Positions 24,628 to 33,867 of a stretch of DNA of 64,000 bases are shown here, piece after piece. The stretch is from Moorella glycerini. Lineage in GTDB: Bacteria > Bacillota > DSM-521 > Neomoorellales > Neomoorellaceae. Within the stretch, counting starts at the first letter, position 1. Every line of letters begins with the position of its first letter. The translations under genes were made by a program, and so were the position numbers. Location of the stretch: assembly GCF_009735625.1 (NCBI RefSeq), contig NZ_CP046244.1, positions 310,001 to 374,000 on the forward strand, written 5' to 3'. A model generated the notes under the pieces. That model had not been told where the DNA came from, searched no databases, and saw only the letters and a list, made by a program, of their open reading frames with translations.

Positions 24628-25058
24628 TATTCCCTCTGACCTCCTCCTTCCAACTGTTGCAGAAACTGTACAACCTCGTACATCTTGTTGTTCGAGCGGA
24701 AGTAGCGCACGCATTCCTGGTGGTTGCCTCTCACTACCCGTACCCCCAACTTTTCCAGTCCCGCAATGATCCGATCCATATGGGGGCAACGGGAATAAAA
24801 ATCCTCCCAAATCAGGCAGGCAGCGACATGCACTACGTTAACACCAGTCTCCCGCATCAGCTTGCGAACAATAGGAACTACCCCTTTACCCGGGCAACCG
24901 GGACATTGAAAGTTGGCTATGACCTGAAGGCTATCACCATAGCGCTTTGCCCGGGCTTCTCCCCTTAGGAATGACTTCTTACAGATAACGCTGGGGCAGG
25001 TGGTCTCTACCTTGGCGCAACCCATTAGAGCAACCTTAGCGATGTCTCCCGTCAACAT
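24627..25058 (-). CDS. CGGC-domain protein
   Basis: A 143-aa cysteine-rich protein resembling the CGGC domain family: 'CPGCPGKGVVPIVRKL' in the middle, 'VVHVAACLIWEDFYSRCPH' after it and an N-terminal 'GCAKVETTCPSVICKK'. These proteins are thought to bind metal or a FeS cluster; function is unknown. Here it lies between the GltD-like subunit and the maturation protease of the hydrogenase, sharing one base with the latter, so a role in assembly or electron transfer of the complex is possible. ATG 25058 lies 15 bp downstream of the previous stop. Confidence 0.78.
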   Translation of the reverse strand: MLTGDIAKVALMGCAKVETTCPSVICKKSFLRGEARAKRYGDSLQVIANFQCPGCPGKGVVPIVRKLMRETGVNVVHVAACLIWEDFYSRCPHMDRIIAGLEKLGVRVVRGNHQECVRYFRSNNKMYEVVQFLQQLEGGGQRE

Positions 25059-25072
25059 AGTTCACCCCTTTA

Positions 25073-26944
25073 TTACTCGCTCCTGGCCTGCACCCTTATT
25101 TGTTCCGGATCCACCGCACCCGTAAAGCATAATTCATATTCGGAAGTTAAATGGTACATGCCACAACGGCAGACCTCCTCGCACATCTGACACATGACAC
25201 ACTGGAGAAGCCTGATCACAGGGGGGCCCGTAGCCTTCCAGGCGGTATCATTCCAATAGACGTCTTCCTTTTGCGGGTCAAGCTTGAGCTCGATGGCATT
25301 AGCCGGGCAATACTTTAGACACAATTCGCAGCCCACACATTTGTAGCAGCTTAAGCAACGCCTGGCCTCGTTACGGGCCATCTCTTCGGTATAACCCAGA
25401 TAGACTTCTTTAAAATTGGTCTTACGCTCTTCGGGAGACAGCATGGGCATGGGCACTCGTTTTTTCTGCCAGGCCTCTTCCCGCAGGAACATATAACGTC
25501 GCTCGGCAGTAATGTCCAGGGCCTTTAAATCTCTACCGTAGTCATATTCATCAACAAAGGGATTGCCCTCATTACTGCCGCTTAAGTAGCGGTCGATGGC
25601 CAGGGAGGCACGGCGGCCGCCGGCCAGGGATTCTATAATAGTTGATGGCCCGCGAATTACCTCTCCCTCAGCAAAAACTCCAGCAACACTGGTGGCCCCG
25701 CTGTCCGGATCTACAGCTATCAAAGTGTCGCCGCGCGTGAGCTGGAACTGAGAGCGCTCTTCTCCCAGGACGCTTAAGTCGGCCATCTGGCCAATGGCAA
25801 TGAGCACGCTATCGCAGGGGATGACCTCGTGGGTAGACTCATCCAAGACAGGGTTGAAACGCCCTTCACTATCAAACACCGATTTGACTCCTATCAATTC
25901 GACCCCCGTTACCCGGCCATTCTTGCCCAAAACTTTTCTCGGCGCCCGGCGATGGAGAATTGTCATGCCTTCTTCGCAAGCCTCAGTTATTTCCCAGGCG
26001 TGAGCAGGCATTTCTTCCCGGCTTTCCAGGCATACCAGTTGAACTTCCGCCCCCAACCGGATGGCACAACGGGCCACATCAATGGCAACATTGCCGCCTC
26101 CAACAACTATGGCTTTTTTGCCAAGGTCGATCTTTTCGCCCAGGTTAAGGGCCCGCAAAAAATCGATGCCCCCCCATACTCCTTTTAGTTCTTCGCCCTG
26201 AACCCGCAACTTACGGCTGATATGGGAGCCAATACCTATAAAGATAGCCTTATAACCCATACCCCTGAGGTCGGCGAGGGATATATCCCGGCCAATGCGT
26301 ACACCTGTGCGAAACTCTACGCCCAGGGCTGCAATAGCCTCTATTTCTGACCGGAGGACGTCTAGAGGCAACTTGTAGCGGGGCACTCCATAGCGTAACA
26401 TCCCGCCCGGTTCCGGCAAGGCCTCAAAAACTGTCACCGGATAGCCTAGATAGGCCAGATCATAGGCAACCTGTAGACCGGACGGGCCGGCACCCACAAC
26501 GGCAACTTTTTTTTGCGGATCCTGGTTCTTAGTGCGTACCGGCTTTTTCAGCAGTGGCTCGCCGCGTTCTCTCTTTTTTTGGTAGACCCAGTCGGCAACA
26601 AAACGCTTCAACCAGGCATCGGCTACGGGCTCCTCTTCTCCATAATTGCGTTTACACATTTCCTCGCAGGGGTGATTGCAGGTACGACCAAGGGAGGCGG
26701 GCAGGCATACCTTCTGCCGGATGAGTTCAAGTGAACCTTCATAATCTCCCTCTACTATCTTACGTACGTATCCCCGTATATCTAAATGGGCCGGGCAGGC
26801 GAGACGAGCCGGGTCTGGCTTCTCATTAACGACGATTTCCGGCTTACCCCTGAGCCCTGCCGGTACAGGCGGTTTAACGAAAGGGTAAGGAGTGGTGAAA
26901 GGTTTTTCTACCAGGCGCTTTAACGTTTCCAGTTTTACACTCAT
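25073..26944 (-). CDS. GltD-like NAD(P)H:acceptor flavoprotein fused to a NuoI/MbhN-like ferredoxin domain
   Basis: Predicted cytoplasmic electron-input subunit of the hydrogenase (623 aa). Domains: an N-terminal GltD-type FeS domain (cysteines in 'RLACPAHLD' and 'GRTCNHPCEEMC'); an FAD Rossmann motif 'VAVVGAGPSGLQVAYDLAY'; an NAD(P) motif 'AIVVGGGNVAIDVARCAI'; and a C-terminal two-cluster ferredoxin with 'CVGCELCLKYCP' and 'CVMCQMCEEVC' followed by 'TSEYELCF', as in NuoI/MbhN. No separate MbhN gene exists in the operon. ATG 26944 has GAGGTG six bases upstream. It follows the NuoH-like gene by 15 bp. Whether NADH or NADPH is used is not readable. Confidence 0.88.
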   Translation of the reverse strand: MSVKLETLKRLVEKPFTTPYPFVKPPVPAGLRGKPEIVVNEKPDPARLACPAHLDIRGYVRKIVEGDYEGSLELIRQKVCLPASLGRTCNHPCEEMCKRNYGEEEPVADAWLKRFVADWVYQKKRERGEPLLKKPVRTKNQDPQKKVAVVGAGPSGLQVAYDLAYLGYPVTVFEALPEPGGMLRYGVPRYKLPLDVLRSEIEAIAALGVEFRTGVRIGRDISLADLRGMGYKAIFIGIGSHISRKLRVQGEELKGVWGGIDFLRALNLGEKIDLGKKAIVVGGGNVAIDVARCAIRLGAEVQLVCLESREEMPAHAWEITEACEEGMTILHRRAPRKVLGKNGRVTGVELIGVKSVFDSEGRFNPVLDESTHEVIPCDSVLIAIGQMADLSVLGEERSQFQLTRGDTLIAVDPDSGATSVAGVFAEGEVIRGPSTIIESLAGGRRASLAIDRYLSGSNEGNPFVDEYDYGRDLKALDITAERRYMFLREEAWQKKRVPMPMLSPEERKTNFKEVYLGYTEEMARNEARRCLSCYKCVGCELCLKYCPANAIELKLDPQKEDVYWNDTAWKATGPPVIRLLQCVMCQMCEEVCRCGMYHLTSEYELCFTGAVDPEQIRVQARSE

Positions 26945-26959
26945 GCTCTTCACCTCGCC

Positions 26960-27901
26960 TTAGTGCATGATAATTATCCGCATCAGATCCAGGGCTGCGA
27001 TGGGAGCTACGCCAAACCAGAAAAAACGCAAGGTTTGATCGATACGCAGGCGGGCGCAAACGGCCCGGATATAGCTCACCAGGCCCAATAATGCCAGGGT
27101 TTTAAGCAAAAAGCTGACTATGGGAGGCAATACAAAAGCGCCAAAATGGATGGATTCGGGTCCGCCAAAGAACAGGGATACCGCCAGTCCGGTAACGATT
27201 ACCAGTTCAAGATGCTTGGCCAGGTAAAACAATGCCAATTTAGGACCCGAATACTCAATGAAAGGTCCATCATGAATCTCATAGAGAGCCAGAGGTGCGT
27301 CAAAAGGTACCTTGTAGAGAATGGCAGGTAAAACCGTCAGGAGAGCAACAGCTGCCAGGGGAGCCTTCAAAAATAACCACCCGTGCTGGGCCTGGAAACT
27401 GACTATCTCGGTTAGGCCAAGGGAGCCAACGATTATTACCGGAGATAGTACGCTCAGGATCAAAGGGAATTCGTAAGCCAGCAAAAGGGTTAGACTGCGG
27501 GAACCGCCTACAGCTCCGTAAGGATTGCTCGAAGATAACCCTCCTATCCCAATGGCCAGCTCGGGAATGAGCAATAAAGCCAGAATTACCAGCAAATCGC
27601 CAGTGGAGGCAAGCACGGCCTGTGACGAACTCATAGGTATGAGCAGGAGCAGTACAGTAGTGCTAGCTACTGCCAGGACAGGAGCCAGGTTAAAGACGCT
27701 GCTTACAGCGGCGGCAGGTGTCAAATCCTCTTTGACAAAAAATAGTTTCCCGAAATCATAAAACGCCTGCCAGATAGGGGGCCCCATGCGATGCTGCATC
27801 CGGGCATAAAGCCTGCGGTCTATACCTTCATAGAGAAAACCTAAGAATGAGCAAAAGAGAAGACCAGGAAACCCCACAACCTGCAAGATAGTCTCGGCCA
27901 T
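26960..27901 (-). CDS. Membrane subunit of Mbh-type hydrogenase (NuoH/MbhM/HycD-like)
   Basis: Integral membrane protein (313 aa, about eight hydrophobic segments) of the NuoH/HycD/EchB family that anchors the peripheral hydrogenase arm and contributes to the ion path. Typical loops are 'RMQHRMGPPIWQAFYDFGKL' near the N-terminus and 'YKVPFDAPLALYEIHDGPFI' in the middle, the latter with the acidic residues of the quinone/E-channel loop in complex I relatives. It starts 3 bp after the large-subunit stop codon. ATG 27901 is adopted. Confidence 0.93.
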   Translation of the reverse strand: MAETILQVVGFPGLLFCSFLGFLYEGIDRRLYARMQHRMGPPIWQAFYDFGKLFFVKEDLTPAAAVSSVFNLAPVLAVASTTVLLLLIPMSSSQAVLASTGDLLVILALLLIPELAIGIGGLSSSNPYGAVGGSRSLTLLLAYEFPLILSVLSPVIIVGSLGLTEIVSFQAQHGWLFLKAPLAAVALLTVLPAILYKVPFDAPLALYEIHDGPFIEYSGPKLALFYLAKHLELVIVTGLAVSLFFGGPESIHFGAFVLPPIVSFLLKTLALLGLVSYIRAVCARLRIDQTLRFFWFGVAPIAALDLMRIIIMH

Positions 27902-27903
27902 AC

Positions 27904-29661
27904 CTACAACCTCACCCTTTCCTGATAAAGTTCATCCAGGGTATAAATATGACGGCGACCAGTTTTGGCGCTGACCAGCGTCACCCGCTCCACACATCCG
28001 TAACAGTGATCAAAGGTGCGAATGGTAATGGGGATGTCGGCCACACTGTCTCCCACCAGGGCCGTTTTAAAAGCATTGATGTTGGCACCAGTGGGGCCGC
28101 GAAGACGGTTACGCTCCAGAACCTCGGTGCCGTTACCCCGCATATAGTGGCAGCACTCGCCCCGCGGCGCTTCCCAGCGCATAAGGGATTCCCCCTCGGG
28201 GATAGTATCCGGGGGCAAAACCCTAACGGGCCCGGCCGGCAGGTTAGCTAAAATCTGGCGGATAATCTTAGTAGATTCGTAGCACTCGTAAATCCGCACC
28301 AGGGTACGGGCCAAATTGTCGCAAGTGTCAAAAACAGCCATATCCCAGTCCAGGAGAGGGTAGACCGAGGCAGGGTCAGATTTACGGGTATCAAATCGAA
28401 TGCCAGACCCCCGAGCCATCATGCCTACGATGCAGAGTTTACGAGCATCTTCTTTGGGGATAATGCCTACGCCCTTCAATCTCGCGATGGCAGTGGGCTC
28501 CCTGGTGAATATACTTTCGTAGTACTTGGTCTGCTCATCAAGGTAGTCCATTGCCTCCAAAATCTTATGGGCTATGTCGGTATTTATATCCCGGCGCACG
28601 CCGCCTTCTGTATTGTAATCTTTGCGCATGCGGTTACCGCACATGGCTTCAATGATATCATTAATTCGCTCGCGGTCGCGCCAGGTATAATGGAAAACGG
28701 TATCGAAGCCCATGTCCTGGGCAATGATGCCGAACCAGAGATAATGGGACTGTAGCCTCTCCAGCTCCATCATCAGCGCCCGCAGGTAATGGGCCCGGGG
28801 CGGAATTTCTAAGCCCATTCTTTCTTCCAGGCAGTAGGCAAAAGTACTGGCTTCGGAATGATCACAGATGGCGCATATTCGCTCGATTAAATAGTGGGCT
28901 TTGGGATAGGGACGGCTTTCAATAGCCTTTTCCATGCCGCGAAAATTGTAACCCAGAATGAAGTCGACATCCACCACTTCTTCCCCGTCAATAACGAACT
29001 GGAAGTGCACCGGCTCTTTTAGAATGATATGTTGGGGCCCCAGGGGCAGGATAAAGCGACCCTTCTGCCCTCCCTCCTGGCGGCCCGGGGGGTTATAGAC
29101 CTTCTTGCCTATAACTTCTTCTGATGACCTTTTCTCCTGGTAAAGCCTGGTGAGGTCTTCGTTAGTGTATTCCTTTCGTAACGGGTAAACCTCTCCCGGC
29201 CAGTCTTCCGGCAGATAAATCGGCCGGTCATCGGGTATACCTTCTACCTTGACCCCGAAGAAAGACTGCAGCTCGCGTTCATACCACAAAGCCCCGGGGA
29301 TCAGGTGGGTGATGGTAGGCACCCGGGCTTCACTGTACGGCACCCTCAAACGGAAATTAACGGTACAGTAAAGTTTGGGGAAATCGCCCTCCGAGATGTG
29401 GTAGAGAACTTCCAGTTCCTTATGATTATCTACCCCGGTAATGAAGGTAAGGAACCCCATGTCATACTTTGTCATCAGGTACTTGATGCCTTCCAGCAGG
29501 CCGGTTTGATCCACGTCTATCCAGGCGCGGCCGGCGGCGGCCTCATAGGGTAGGCATACTTTCCGATCATGATCGAGGCGATACCCCAAAAAATGGGGTC
29601 CCAGAACATTTTTCAGCTCCAGGGCCAGCATTTCGGCATTCTTTTCGTTGGGACTCGCCAT
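27904..29661 (-). CDS. [NiFe] hydrogenase large subunit with fused NuoC-like domain (MbhK-MbhL/HycE type)
   Basis: Catalytic subunit of a group-4 [NiFe] hydrogenase (585 aa). The N-terminal ~180 residues are the NuoC/MbhK-like 30-kDa domain ('GALWYERELQSFFGV'); the rest is the NuoD/MbhL-like large subunit. All four nickel-binding cysteines are present: 'RICAICDHSEA' (usual G replaced by A) and 'FDHCYGCVERV' (usual DPC becomes DHC). About 25 residues follow, consistent with a peptide removed by the protease at 24097. It is therefore a real hydrogenase rather than a NuoCD. It follows the NuoB-like gene after 50 bp. Confidence 0.95.
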   Translation of the reverse strand: MASPNEKNAEMLALELKNVLGPHFLGYRLDHDRKVCLPYEAAAGRAWIDVDQTGLLEGIKYLMTKYDMGFLTFITGVDNHKELEVLYHISEGDFPKLYCTVNFRLRVPYSEARVPTITHLIPGALWYERELQSFFGVKVEGIPDDRPIYLPEDWPGEVYPLRKEYTNEDLTRLYQEKRSSEEVIGKKVYNPPGRQEGGQKGRFILPLGPQHIILKEPVHFQFVIDGEEVVDVDFILGYNFRGMEKAIESRPYPKAHYLIERICAICDHSEASTFAYCLEERMGLEIPPRAHYLRALMMELERLQSHYLWFGIIAQDMGFDTVFHYTWRDRERINDIIEAMCGNRMRKDYNTEGGVRRDINTDIAHKILEAMDYLDEQTKYYESIFTREPTAIARLKGVGIIPKEDARKLCIVGMMARGSGIRFDTRKSDPASVYPLLDWDMAVFDTCDNLARTLVRIYECYESTKIIRQILANLPAGPVRVLPPDTIPEGESLMRWEAPRGECCHYMRGNGTEVLERNRLRGPTGANINAFKTALVGDSVADIPITIRTFDHCYGCVERVTLVSAKTGRRHIYTLDELYQERVRL

Positions 29662-29711
29662 CTCATCTTCCCCCCAATTGTCTCTAGTCAGGGCTTTACT
29701 ACTTTACCAGG

Positions 29712-30176
29712 TCATACGCAGGCTACCTTTTTACCGTAACGGCGGGACTTTTCTGCCAGGATGCCCAACGCCTGCACCGCGGCATGAATTACTCCGTCCG
29801 GCCGGTGAGGGCATCCCGGGACATAAACATCAACAGGAATAACTTTATCTACCCCTCCAATGATATTAAAGCAATCCCGGAACGCGCCCCCGGAGCAAGC
29901 ACATGACCCCGAGGCCACTACTACCTTGGGCTCCGGCATTTGTTCGTACACCCGCCGGAGAATGGGGGCTGTATTATAATTCACTGGTCCGGTGACAAAG
30001 AGGATATCGCCATGGCGGGGCGAGCCTTTTAATAAAATACCAAAGCGTTCTACATCCAAATAAGGCGTAAAGAGAGGTAACAGCTCCGTATCGCATCCGT
30101 CGCACGAACACGCGTTAACCCAAACGGCCCAGGGCGACTTGGTCTGGAAGAAAGCCCGGACATCTCCCCAATTCAC
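29712..30176 (-). CDS. [NiFe] hydrogenase small subunit (NuoB/MbhJ/HycG-like)
   Basis: FeS small subunit (154 aa) carrying the proximal [4Fe-4S] cluster next to the nickel site. The ligands are visible as Cys pair 'CSCDGC', 'GSCACSGG' and 'VPGCPHRPDG'. It has no signal peptide, so it stays cytoplasmic as in group-4 enzymes. It begins two bases after the antiporter-like gene stop. Its partner is the large subunit directly downstream. Confidence 0.95.
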   Translation of the reverse strand: MNWGDVRAFFQTKSPWAVWVNACSCDGCDTELLPLFTPYLDVERFGILLKGSPRHGDILFVTGPVNYNTAPILRRVYEQMPEPKVVVASGSCACSGGAFRDCFNIIGGVDKVIPVDVYVPGCPHRPDGVIHAAVQALGILAEKSRRYGKKVACV

Positions 30177-30177
30177 T

Positions 30178-32025
30178 TCAAATCCCTCCTATCGTCTGTA
30201 CCAGTAAGAAGATAAGCACGCCTACCGTTAAAATCACCCAGCCTAGCCCACCTTTAAGAAAACTTAAATCCAGGGCACCAAGCACCGGACCGAAGATGCG
30301 GCGAACAGCCCAGTACAGGTGCTGGCCAGCCATGTATAGTTCCCGGTCGGCGTAGCTGCAGCCCCACCCATCGCCTACTGTGGATACACCGTTGAGGTAA
30401 AGGGCGCTCTTTCCCGGGCAGGGTTGGGACCGTGTCAGCGACCTGCTGACTGCTACGACCAGGGAGGCTAAAACTGCTATTCCTAGCAAAAGCACGCCGG
30501 TTACGACAGGATCCCAGTAGCCCCAGACTTGAACCGCAGGTACAGCATCCGCCAACACTGCTAAAGCTGGCCTTAAATAAGTCAACGCCTGTGCTGGCCA
30601 GAGCCCCAGCAGGATACAAAGTATAGCGAGTACCCATGTTGGGAGCATGGTCAGAAATGAAGGCTTAAAAATCTTTCCTTCTGATTTCACCGGACCCAGG
30701 AATAAGCCGGAGAAGACCTTGCCGTAGGCTATAAGGGTCAGAGCGCTCACTACCACCGCTATTACAGTGAGAAACGGATGCCCTGCCTCTAAGCCGGCTC
30801 GATAAATCAGCCACTTGCTGGCAAAACCGTTTAAAGGCGGTACTCCAGCCGAGGCCAGGGCCGCCAACCCGAAGAGCATAGTATTGGTAGGAAGCCGCCG
30901 GCCCCAGCCGCCCAGGTAGCGCAGCTCACTGGTGCCAGCCTGACGGATGATGACTCCCGCTGCCAGGAACAGCAGGGTCTCCATAATAGCGAAGTTCATC
31001 AGGTGAAGTAAGGCGCCGCTGGAGCCAATTGGTGTCCATAAGCCCAAGCCCAGCAGGATATAGCCTACCTGGCTAATGGAAGAGTAAGCCAGAACGCGCC
31101 GCAAATCATTTTGCTGGAGAATTAGAAAGCCGCCAACTAGCATCGTCAGCACGGCTAAGGCCAGCAGTATGGGCCGGACTATATTTAGCCAGGGAATATA
31201 AATGACAACCAGGAGACGTACCAGGGCATAAAGAGAGGCAGTCGTCGAAGCAGCTGCAAGAACAGCTCCCACAGGCATGCTTGCGCCAGCGTAGGCATCG
31301 GGCTTCCAGGAATGCAGCGGTACCACCGCCGCCTTTAGCCCCAGACCGGTAATTAGCGCGGCCATAGCCAGAGACAAGGCCAGGGGAGGCTGCCCCTGGA
31401 TCCCTAAGGCCTGGACTTTAAGGGCAAGGTCCCTCATATTCAAGGTGCCAACTAAGCCGTAAAGAACAGCAATCCCCAGCAGGACAGCTCCAGTCCCCAC
31501 CGATCCAAGCACCAGGTATTTATAAGCACCAGCTATCGCCTCAGGCCGCTCCTCTTCAAAGGCTACTAAGCCGTAAGCAGCAACGCTCATGATCTCCAGG
31601 AATACGTAAAGGTTAAAAATATCACCTGTGAAGGTAAGGCCCATTATTCCGACAGTGAGTAAAAGATAGAGGGTATAAAATCGTGTTAGTCCACTGTTCT
31701 GGCTCATATCTGCTACGGTATAAATGCCCACCAGCAAGCTGACCCCGGCCACCAGCAGAGCTACCATCAAGTTAAAACCGTCGATATTAAGGGTGATGCC
31801 CCACGGAGCCGGCCAACTTCCTAACCGGTACTCAACTTCTCCCCGGGTCCAGATGATCTGGGCCAGGCCAAGGCAAGCTGCACCACTGATACCGAGGCTG
31901 ACCACGGCAAACCAATCGCGAAGGCGCGGCAACCTCCATCGCTCCACTACCATCCCGACCAGCGGTGTAAGGAAAGCCGCCGCAAAAAGAATCACTATGG
32001 GTAAGATCGGCAATTGTTCCCGCAT
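30178..32025 (-). CDS. MrpD/MbhH-like ion-pumping subunit with MbhI-like C-terminal extension
   Basis: Large antiporter-like membrane protein (615 aa) of the NuoL/M/N-MrpD family. Key segments are 'NLYVFLEIMSVAAYGLVAFE' (membrane Glu), 'LHSWKPDAYAGASMPVGAV' (the pumping Lys/His region) and 'LRRVLAYSSISQVGY'. Pyrococcus MbhH has about 500 residues; the extra ~110 at the C-terminus contain a hydrophilic stretch and a final helix 'LGWVILTVGVLIFLLVQTI', which matches the position and size of the separate MbhI subunit. I infer an MbhH-MbhI fusion. It begins 1 bp after the MnhC-like gene. Confidence 0.93.
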   Translation of the reverse strand: MREQLPILPIVILFAAAFLTPLVGMVVERWRLPRLRDWFAVVSLGISGAACLGLAQIIWTRGEVEYRLGSWPAPWGITLNIDGFNLMVALLVAGVSLLVGIYTVADMSQNSGLTRFYTLYLLLTVGIMGLTFTGDIFNLYVFLEIMSVAAYGLVAFEEERPEAIAGAYKYLVLGSVGTGAVLLGIAVLYGLVGTLNMRDLALKVQALGIQGQPPLALSLAMAALITGLGLKAAVVPLHSWKPDAYAGASMPVGAVLAAASTTASLYALVRLLVVIYIPWLNIVRPILLALAVLTMLVGGFLILQQNDLRRVLAYSSISQVGYILLGLGLWTPIGSSGALLHLMNFAIMETLLFLAAGVIIRQAGTSELRYLGGWGRRLPTNTMLFGLAALASAGVPPLNGFASKWLIYRAGLEAGHPFLTVIAVVVSALTLIAYGKVFSGLFLGPVKSEGKIFKPSFLTMLPTWVLAILCILLGLWPAQALTYLRPALAVLADAVPAVQVWGYWDPVVTGVLLLGIAVLASLVVAVSRSLTRSQPCPGKSALYLNGVSTVGDGWGCSYADRELYMAGQHLYWAVRRIFGPVLGALDLSFLKGGLGWVILTVGVLIFLLVQTIGGI

Positions 32026-32026
32026 T

Positions 32027-32398
32027 TTATTTCCCCCTCAGCCCGACAGTGTCCGTAACTCCCAAACGTTGGTATGCTTTTACGGCCAGGGATAGGGCTA
32101 CGGCCGATACGCAAACGCCGATAACAATGGCGGTAAGAACCAGGGCCTGGGGGAGGGGGTCTACGAATGAAGTGGCCAAGCTTGTTACTATTTCCTTCGC
32201 CCCTTCGCCCTCTGGTAAAATGGGAGCCCTCCCGCCAGCGCGATAACCCAGACACAGCAGGAGTAGATGTAAACCGTCGCTCATAATCTTTAGGCCAATG
32301 GCGATCTTAATCAGGTTTCTCTTGAACAGCAGGCAATAGATGCCCAGCATAAAAGTTAAAATGGCCACTCCATACGGTAAGTTCTGCCACATTAACAT
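32027..32398 (-). CDS. MnhC/NuoK/MbhG-like membrane subunit
   Basis: Small three-helix membrane protein (123 aa) of the MrpC/NuoK family. 'GLKIMSDGLHLLLLCLGY' and 'DPLPQALVLTAIVIGVCVSA' carry the family's conserved intramembrane pattern. Overlaps the upstream MbhE/F fusion gene by 7 bp. Part of the ion-translocating module. Confidence 0.92.
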   Translation of the reverse strand: MLMWQNLPYGVAILTFMLGIYCLLFKRNLIKIAIGLKIMSDGLHLLLLCLGYRAGGRAPILPEGEGAKEIVTSLATSFVDPLPQALVLTAIVIGVCVSAVALSLAVKAYQRLGVTDTVGLRGK

Positions 32399-33252
32399 TC
32401 CGACCCCCTTCCCGCCTCTGGTGCTACCGGTTTCTGCCTTGTAGAACGATAAGCCTGGTCACCTCCGGCCAGAATGAAGGCCAGGACGACGGTGAGAAGA
32501 CCAGCTGCTACATGCAATCCTGTTCCCAGGTTATATAGAGGAACGGCACCACCGCTAAAAAGAGTACCGAAGCCACCTTTGGGGAAAATATTGGTCATAA
32601 AACCTACACCAGCCAGCAAACTAGCTATACCTACAACAACAAGCAGGAAGCTGCCGAAAGCATCCATTGCCTCCAGGCGGTGGGACGTAATTCTACTCCT
32701 TAATCCATCGATACCATAAGCTAGGATAAGCATGATCACCGCTGAGGCTACGATCACCCCGCCGGCAAAGCCGCCACCCGGCGTCAGGTGCCCATGGGCA
32801 ACGACGTAGACACCGAAAAGCAGGGCGATGGGACACAGTATCCTCGCCACAACTTTTACAATTACAGTCATCCCATGGCCCATTTTTGAATCCCCCACTA
32901 AGTTACCCGCTTGCTTCCTGCTGCTTTTAACGCCTTCCCGGTTACGAAAGAGAGCGGCTGCTGCGCAAACGGCAGTAAACAAAACAGTGGCTTCTCCCAA
33001 GGTATCAAAGCCGCGGTAATCCCACATAACAGCTGCCACTATATTGCGATTACCGCTTTCGCTGGCGGCCCGGACATTAAAATCTGTACCGATGCTTTCA
33101 GTGTGGAATCCCAGCCACTGGCGCTGGGGAAAATCTCCGAAAGGCGGAAAGGCTTGGAGAGCGGCTGCAACCAGAAAAATGGTTAAAGCAACCACTAACG
33201 CCAACATCAGCCACCTTCCTAAGAAGTCACCAGCGCGCTCCTGCCTATTCAT
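32392..33252 (-). CDS. MbhE-MbhF-like fusion (MrpA C-terminal element + MrpB)
   Basis: Membrane protein of 286 aa combining two subunits that are separate in the archaeal Mbh. The first ~105 residues contain 'AAVMWDYRGFDTLGEATVLF', the MbhE/MrpA C-terminal motif. After a polar linker ('REGVKSSRKQAGN'), the rest is MrpB/MbhF-like with 'VVAHGHLTPGGGFAGGVI' and 'YNLGTGLHVAAGLLTVVLAF'. It overlaps both neighbours (8 and 7 bp). The fusion is continuous in frame with no stop. Confidence 0.9.
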   Translation of the reverse strand: MNRQERAGDFLGRWLMLALVVALTIFLVAAALQAFPPFGDFPQRQWLGFHTESIGTDFNVRAASESGNRNIVAAVMWDYRGFDTLGEATVLFTAVCAAAALFRNREGVKSSRKQAGNLVGDSKMGHGMTVIVKVVARILCPIALLFGVYVVAHGHLTPGGGFAGGVIVASAVIMLILAYGIDGLRSRITSHRLEAMDAFGSFLLVVVGIASLLAGVGFMTNIFPKGGFGTLFSGGAVPLYNLGTGLHVAAGLLTVVLAFILAGGDQAYRSTRQKPVAPEAGRGSEC

Positions 33253-33535
33253 TTTTCGTCACCACCTTAGAAAGGCCCTCAGCTTCCTCTTCCCTTTTGG
33301 TGAGGCTAATGGCTAGGACATATAGAACCGTGCTCAGACCCGCCCCCACTGCCGCTTCGGTAATAGCCACATCAGGAGCCTGGAGCATATAAAAGACCAG
33401 GGCCAGGATAGCACTAGCGCCCCCGCTAGCCAGGACGGCATAGAGCAGGTCATGCTGATGTACTGCCAGAACGCAGGCCAACAAGAAAAAAAGGAGAAGC
33501 CCGTAGAAGATATAAGCCTCGATTCCGTTCATCAA
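33245..33535 (-). CDS. DUF4040/MbhD-like subunit
   Basis: A 96-aa membrane protein with three hydrophobic segments, matching the DUF4040 element found in MrpA and as MbhD. The pattern 'ASGGASAILALVFYMLQAPD' followed by 'VAITEAAVGAGLSTVLYVLA' is diagnostic. It overlaps the MnhG-like gene by 4 bp and the fusion gene by 8 bp. Confidence 0.92.
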   Translation of the reverse strand: MMNGIEAYIFYGLLLFFLLACVLAVHQHDLLYAVLASGGASAILALVFYMLQAPDVAITEAAVGAGLSTVLYVLAISLTKREEEAEGLSKVVTKNE

Positions 33536-33867
33536 TTACCCACCTCCCGGAGTAAATCTCGATTTGGTTCCTTCAACCATGGTTTCGTCCCAGCATAGTG
33601 AGCCGCCCGGCTGATGGCATGGGCTCCCACCGGCGAGGTACAAAACAAAAATAATACTACCAGGACTGCCTTGAGGCTATAAGGGCTACCAAAACAATAA
33701 AGGGCAATCCCTATCAGACAGAGCCCGGCCCCACCCGCCACCGCTACCGTGCTGGCATGGAGGCGGCAGTAAACATCAGGAAGGCGTATGAGGCCAAGAG
33801 CACCTACCAAAGCGCAAAAGGCGCCGATGGCAAGGAGGGATTTTCCGGCCAGGTCCAGGAGGTTCAT
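33532..33867 (-). CDS. mnhG: MnhG/MbhC-like subunit
   Basis: Small membrane protein (111 aa) of the MrpG family with 'GALGLIRLPDVYCRLHAST' and 'TSPVGAHAISRAAHYAG', the two conserved blocks. Overlaps both neighbours by 4 bp. In Mbh-type complexes it belongs to the Na+/H+ antiporter-like half. Confidence 0.93.
   Translation of the reverse strand: MNLLDLAGKSLLAIGAFCALVGALGLIRLPDVYCRLHASTVAVAGGAGLCLIGIALYCFGSPYSLKAVLVVLFLFCTSPVGAHAISRAAHYAGTKPWLKEPNRDLLREVGN

Noticed and set aside
27904-29661. Complex I NuoCD rather than hydrogenase
   Set aside because: Both nickel-binding Cys pairs are present, and hyp and protease genes are in the same operon.
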